A DNA stretch of 64,000 bases from Pseudomonadota bacterium (GTDB taxonomy: Bacteria > Pseudomonadota > Gammaproteobacteria > Steroidobacterales > Steroidobacteraceae), in assembly GCA_021792755.1 (NCBI GenBank), contig JAJYUA010000017.1:1-64000 (forward strand), in the 5' to 3' direction. The notes beneath the pieces are model-generated. The model was given only the letters and a program-made list of their open reading frames with translations, was not told the origin of the DNA and searched no databases. The position numbers and the translations under genes are program-made. The stretch's first letter is position 1, and the number at the start of each line of letters is the position of its first letter. Positions 61,851 through 64,000 of the stretch are shown here, in pieces.

Positions 61851-63250
61851 CTCAGCACGCCCTCGGCGTAGGCATCGGGCGCGTAGTTGGCGAAGCGCGT
61901 GTACTGGCCCTGGAAAGTGAGCAGGAACGTGCCGATCTCGCCGTTGCGGTGCTTGACCAGGTCGATCTCCGCGATGCCCTTCTTGGTGGTGTTCTTGTCG
62001 TAGACCTCCTCGCGGTAGATCAGCAGGATCATGTCGCTGTCCTGCTCGATCGCCCCCGATTCCCTCAGATCGGACATGACGGGTTTCTTGCTCTCGCGCT
62101 GCTCGACGGCGCGGTTCAGCTGCGAGAGCGCGATCACGGGGACGGAGAGCTCTTTGGCGAGCACCTTCAGGCCGCGGGATATCTCCCCGATCTCCGTGGC
62201 GCGATTCTCCTTCGTGCCCGGCACCTGCATCAGCTGCAGGTAGTCCACGACGATCAGACCGAGCCCGTGCTCGCGCTTGATCCGCCGTGCGCGGGCCCGC
62301 AATTCCGTCGGCGTGAGGGCCGGCGTCTCGTCGATGAAGATCTTCGCATCCTGCAACTGAGTGGTCGCGCCGGTGACCCGATCCCAATCCTGCGGCGAGA
62401 GCCTGCCGCTGCGAAGGCTCGAGAGAGGCACGCCCCCGACCGAGGAGATCATGCGTGTCAGCAACTGTTCCGAAGGCATCTCCATGCTGAAGATCGCCAC
62501 GGAGGCGCGCGTGGCCCCATGCAGCGCGGCGTACTCGGCCATATTGACCGCGAGCGTGGTCTTGCCCATGGAGGGGCGTCCTGCCACGACCAGAAGATCG
62601 CCGGGACGCAGCCCTCCGGTGATCTTGTCGAAGTCGGTAAAGCCGGTCGGCAAGCCGCGCAGCTTCTCCGGATGCGAACACAGATCGTCGAGCTCATCGA
62701 TCAGCCGCGGCAGCAGGCTCCTCACCGCCATCGCGCCCTGGCGGCCCCTGAAGCCCGCCTCGGCGATCTCGAACACCTTCTGCTCGGCCCGATCGACGAG
62801 CTCGCGGGCGCTCTCGCCCTCCTTGTTGAAGACGGCGGAGACGATCTCGGTGCCGGCCCGGATGAGCTGGCGCAGCAGCGAGCGCTCGCGGACGATGTCG
62901 GCGTAGGCGCGCACGTTCGCCGCGGTCGGCGTGTCGCGCGCGAGCGTGCCGAGATAGGCGAGGCCGCCGGCGCCGTCGAGCTTGTCGGTGCGCTCGAGCT
63001 GCTCGGCCACCGTCACCGCATCGCAGGGCCGGCCGCTGCCGGCGAGCACGCCGATGGCCGCGAAGATCAGGCGGTGGTCGGGGCGATAGAAGTCCGCCTC
63101 GTTGACGACATCGGCGACCTGGTCCCAGGCGTTCGCATCGAGCAGCAGCCCGCCGAGCACGGCCTGCTCGGCCTCGACCGAATGCGGAGGCGTCGGGGCA
63201 TCCCCGGCGGCCGAGCCGCCCTCGCGATGCGCCTTGGGGAAAGCGGCCAT
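61847..63250 (-). CDS. dnaB: Replicative DNA helicase DnaB
   Basis: The 467-residue hexameric replication helicase has an N-terminal domain with PHSVEAEQAVLGGLLLD, a linker region, and a RecA-like ATPase with Walker A GRPSMGKTTLAVN, VVDYLQLMQ and QLNRAVEQR-type motifs, plus DLRESGAIEQDSD. ATG 63250 matches the family start. It lies between rplI and alr as in many gammaproteobacteria. Confidence 0.97.
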   Translation of the reverse strand: MAAFPKAHREGGSAAGDAPTPPHSVEAEQAVLGGLLLDANAWDQVADVVNEADFYRPDHRLIFAAIGVLAGSGRPCDAVTVAEQLERTDKLDGAGGLAYLGTLARDTPTAANVRAYADIVRERSLLRQLIRAGTEIVSAVFNKEGESARELVDRAEQKVFEIAEAGFRGRQGAMAVRSLLPRLIDELDDLCSHPEKLRGLPTGFTDFDKITGGLRPGDLLVVAGRPSMGKTTLAVNMAEYAALHGATRASVAIFSMEMPSEQLLTRMISSVGGVPLSSLRSGRLSPQDWDRVTGATTQLQDAKIFIDETPALTPTELRARARRIKREHGLGLIVVDYLQLMQVPGTKENRATEIGEISRGLKVLAKELSVPVIALSQLNRAVEQRESKKPVMSDLRESGAIEQDSDMILLIYREEVYDKNTTKKGIAEIDLVKHRNGEIGTFLLTFQGQYTRFANYAPDAYAEGVLR

Positions 63251-63443
63251 GTCAATCGAGCGGCGGCGAGCCGCCTGCGGCGTGTTGCGCAGCCCGGTGC
63301 CCACCGCAGCGCGCGCGCCCTCCGGGAGCGCTCCCGGGCAGGCCGGCGGCGGGCACGCCCGGCGGCACTCGACAGGCGCGCGCACCGGAGGCGAATTGCG
63401 GCCCGCGCGACCGCTGGCCAGTCAAGGGCATGGGCTCGCGCGG

Positions 63444-63893
63444 CTACTCTTGCGCGACGATCGAAACGGCCACCGGCACATCGATGTCGGCGTGCAGATG
63501 CAGACTGACGGTGTGCTCGCCGACCATGCGCAGCGGCCCGTTGGGCAGGCGAACCTCGCTGCGCTCGACCTTCAAGCCGGCCTTGGTGCAGGCCTCGGCG
63601 ATGTCGCTGGTGCCGATCGAGCCGAACAGCTTGCCCTCGGTGCCGGCCTTGGCCGTGATGGTGAGCTTGAATTCCTTCATCGCCGCGGCGCGCTGCTCGG
63701 CCCCCTCGAGCTGCTCGCGCGCGGCCTTCTCGAGCTCGGCGCGAACGGCCTCGAAGCGCGCGACGTGCTCGGGTGTCGCGAGCGTCGCCTTGCCCTGCGG
63801 GAGCAGGAAGTTGCGCCCGAAGCCCGAGCGCACCTTCACCCGATCGCCGATGTTGCCGAGATTGGCCACCTTCTGCAGCAGAATGACTTCCAT
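63444..63893 (-). CDS. rplI: 50S ribosomal protein L9 (bL9)
   Basis: The 149-residue protein begins [19 protein letters not shown] and continues [16 protein letters not shown], the N-domain signature of bL9. A central helix and the C-terminal RNA-binding domain ([14 protein letters not shown]) follow. It lies 9 nt after rpsR and about 190 bp before dnaB on the same strand. Confidence 0.97.
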   Translation of the reverse strand: MEVILLQKVANLGNIGDRVKVRSGFGRNFLLPQGKATLATPEHVARFEAVRAELEKAAREQLEGAEQRAAAMKEFKLTITAKAGTEGKLFGSIGTSDIAEACTKAGLKVERSEVRLPNGPLRMVGEHTVSLHLHADIDVPVAVSIVAQE

Positions 63894-63902
63894 GGCAGTG
63901 CC

Positions 63903-64000
63903 TCAGTGCTGGTCGGTGTAGGGCAGCAGCGCCAGGTAGCGCGCGCGCTTGATCGCCACCGCGAGCTGGCGCTGGAAGAAGGACTTGGTGCCGGTGATGC
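63903..64000 (-). CDS. rpsR: 30S ribosomal protein S18 (bS18), partial
   Basis: The window edge cuts this gene; only the last 32 codons are present. They read [20 protein letters not shown] and then [11 protein letters not shown], the C-terminus of bS18. The N-terminal part lies beyond base 64000. It heads the rpsR-rplI unit. Confidence 0.95.
   Translation of the reverse strand, partial: ITGTKSFFQRQLAVAIKRARYLALLPYTDQH

Noticed and set aside
1-64000. Insertion sequences, prophage genes, attachment sites or CRISPR arrays
   Set aside because: No transposase, integrase, phage structural gene, regularly spaced repeat or flanking direct repeat was seen. The accessory character of 0-35 kb rests on gene content alone.

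Overview
The window is high-GC DNA from a gram-negative bacterium, most likely a gammaproteobacterium. Support comes from a YheU/UPF0270 gene, a 67K-type SppA, the rpsP-rimM-trmD-rplS order, and rpsR-rplI-dnaB-alr. A PEP-CTERM protein and an exosortase-type tyrosine kinase/chain-length pair suggest a biofilm- or floc-forming lineage. Placement below class is a guess. No rRNA, tRNA, IS element, phage gene or CRISPR array was seen.

About 0.2-17.3 kb is accessory DNA for surface polysaccharide and small-molecule tailoring. It holds a 2OG-Fe(II) oxygenase, a GMC oxidoreductase, a large lectin-like lipoprotein, a flavin monooxygenase-like protein, an ATP-grasp enzyme, three family-2 glycosyltransferases, an acetyltransferase, two Gfo/Idh/MocA dehydrogenases and a family-4 glycosyltransferase. 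The lipoprotein gene has a clear cyclic-di-GMP-I riboswitch in its leader. A decayed copy of a family-4 glycosyltransferase lies at 9989-10345.

About 17.4-29.7 kb is the most unusual part and looks like a carrier-protein-based amino-acid pathway. An aminoacyl-tRNA-synthetase-like amino acid:carrier-protein ligase and an acyl-CoA-dehydrogenase-like flavoenzyme form one unit with an HSL-type esterase, a SnoaL-like protein and a tandem alpha/beta hydrolase. Divergent from it, a MetA-like acyltransferase overlaps the first carrier-protein gene by 4 nt. A third unit encodes a second carrier protein, an AMP-forming ligase, a short-chain reductase, a MetY-like PLP enzyme and a group II PLP decarboxylase. 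The product is not predictable from sequence.

About 29.8-35.7 kb returns to exopolysaccharide: tyrosine autokinase, chain-length determinant, WecG/TagA transferase and the initiating polyprenyl-phosphate glycosyltransferase. Candidate sigma-54 promoters precede the WecG/TagA gene (32727-32742) and the isolated PEP-CTERM gene (42690-42705), suggesting shared RpoN control.

From 35.8 kb to the end the content is mainly conserved metabolism and housekeeping: long-chain acyl-CoA synthetase, dienelactone hydrolase, YheU, BAX inhibitor-1 family protein, glucose-6-phosphate dehydrogenase, nadB, nadA, an FNR-type regulator, kbl-tdh, sppA, rplS-trmD-rimM-rpsP, ffh, a CorB/CNNM-type protein, radA, a PP2C/FHA pair, alr, dnaB, rplI and the 3' end of rpsR. 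Start codons were revised where a Shine-Dalgarno sequence, a stop/start overlap or family length favoured an internal start.
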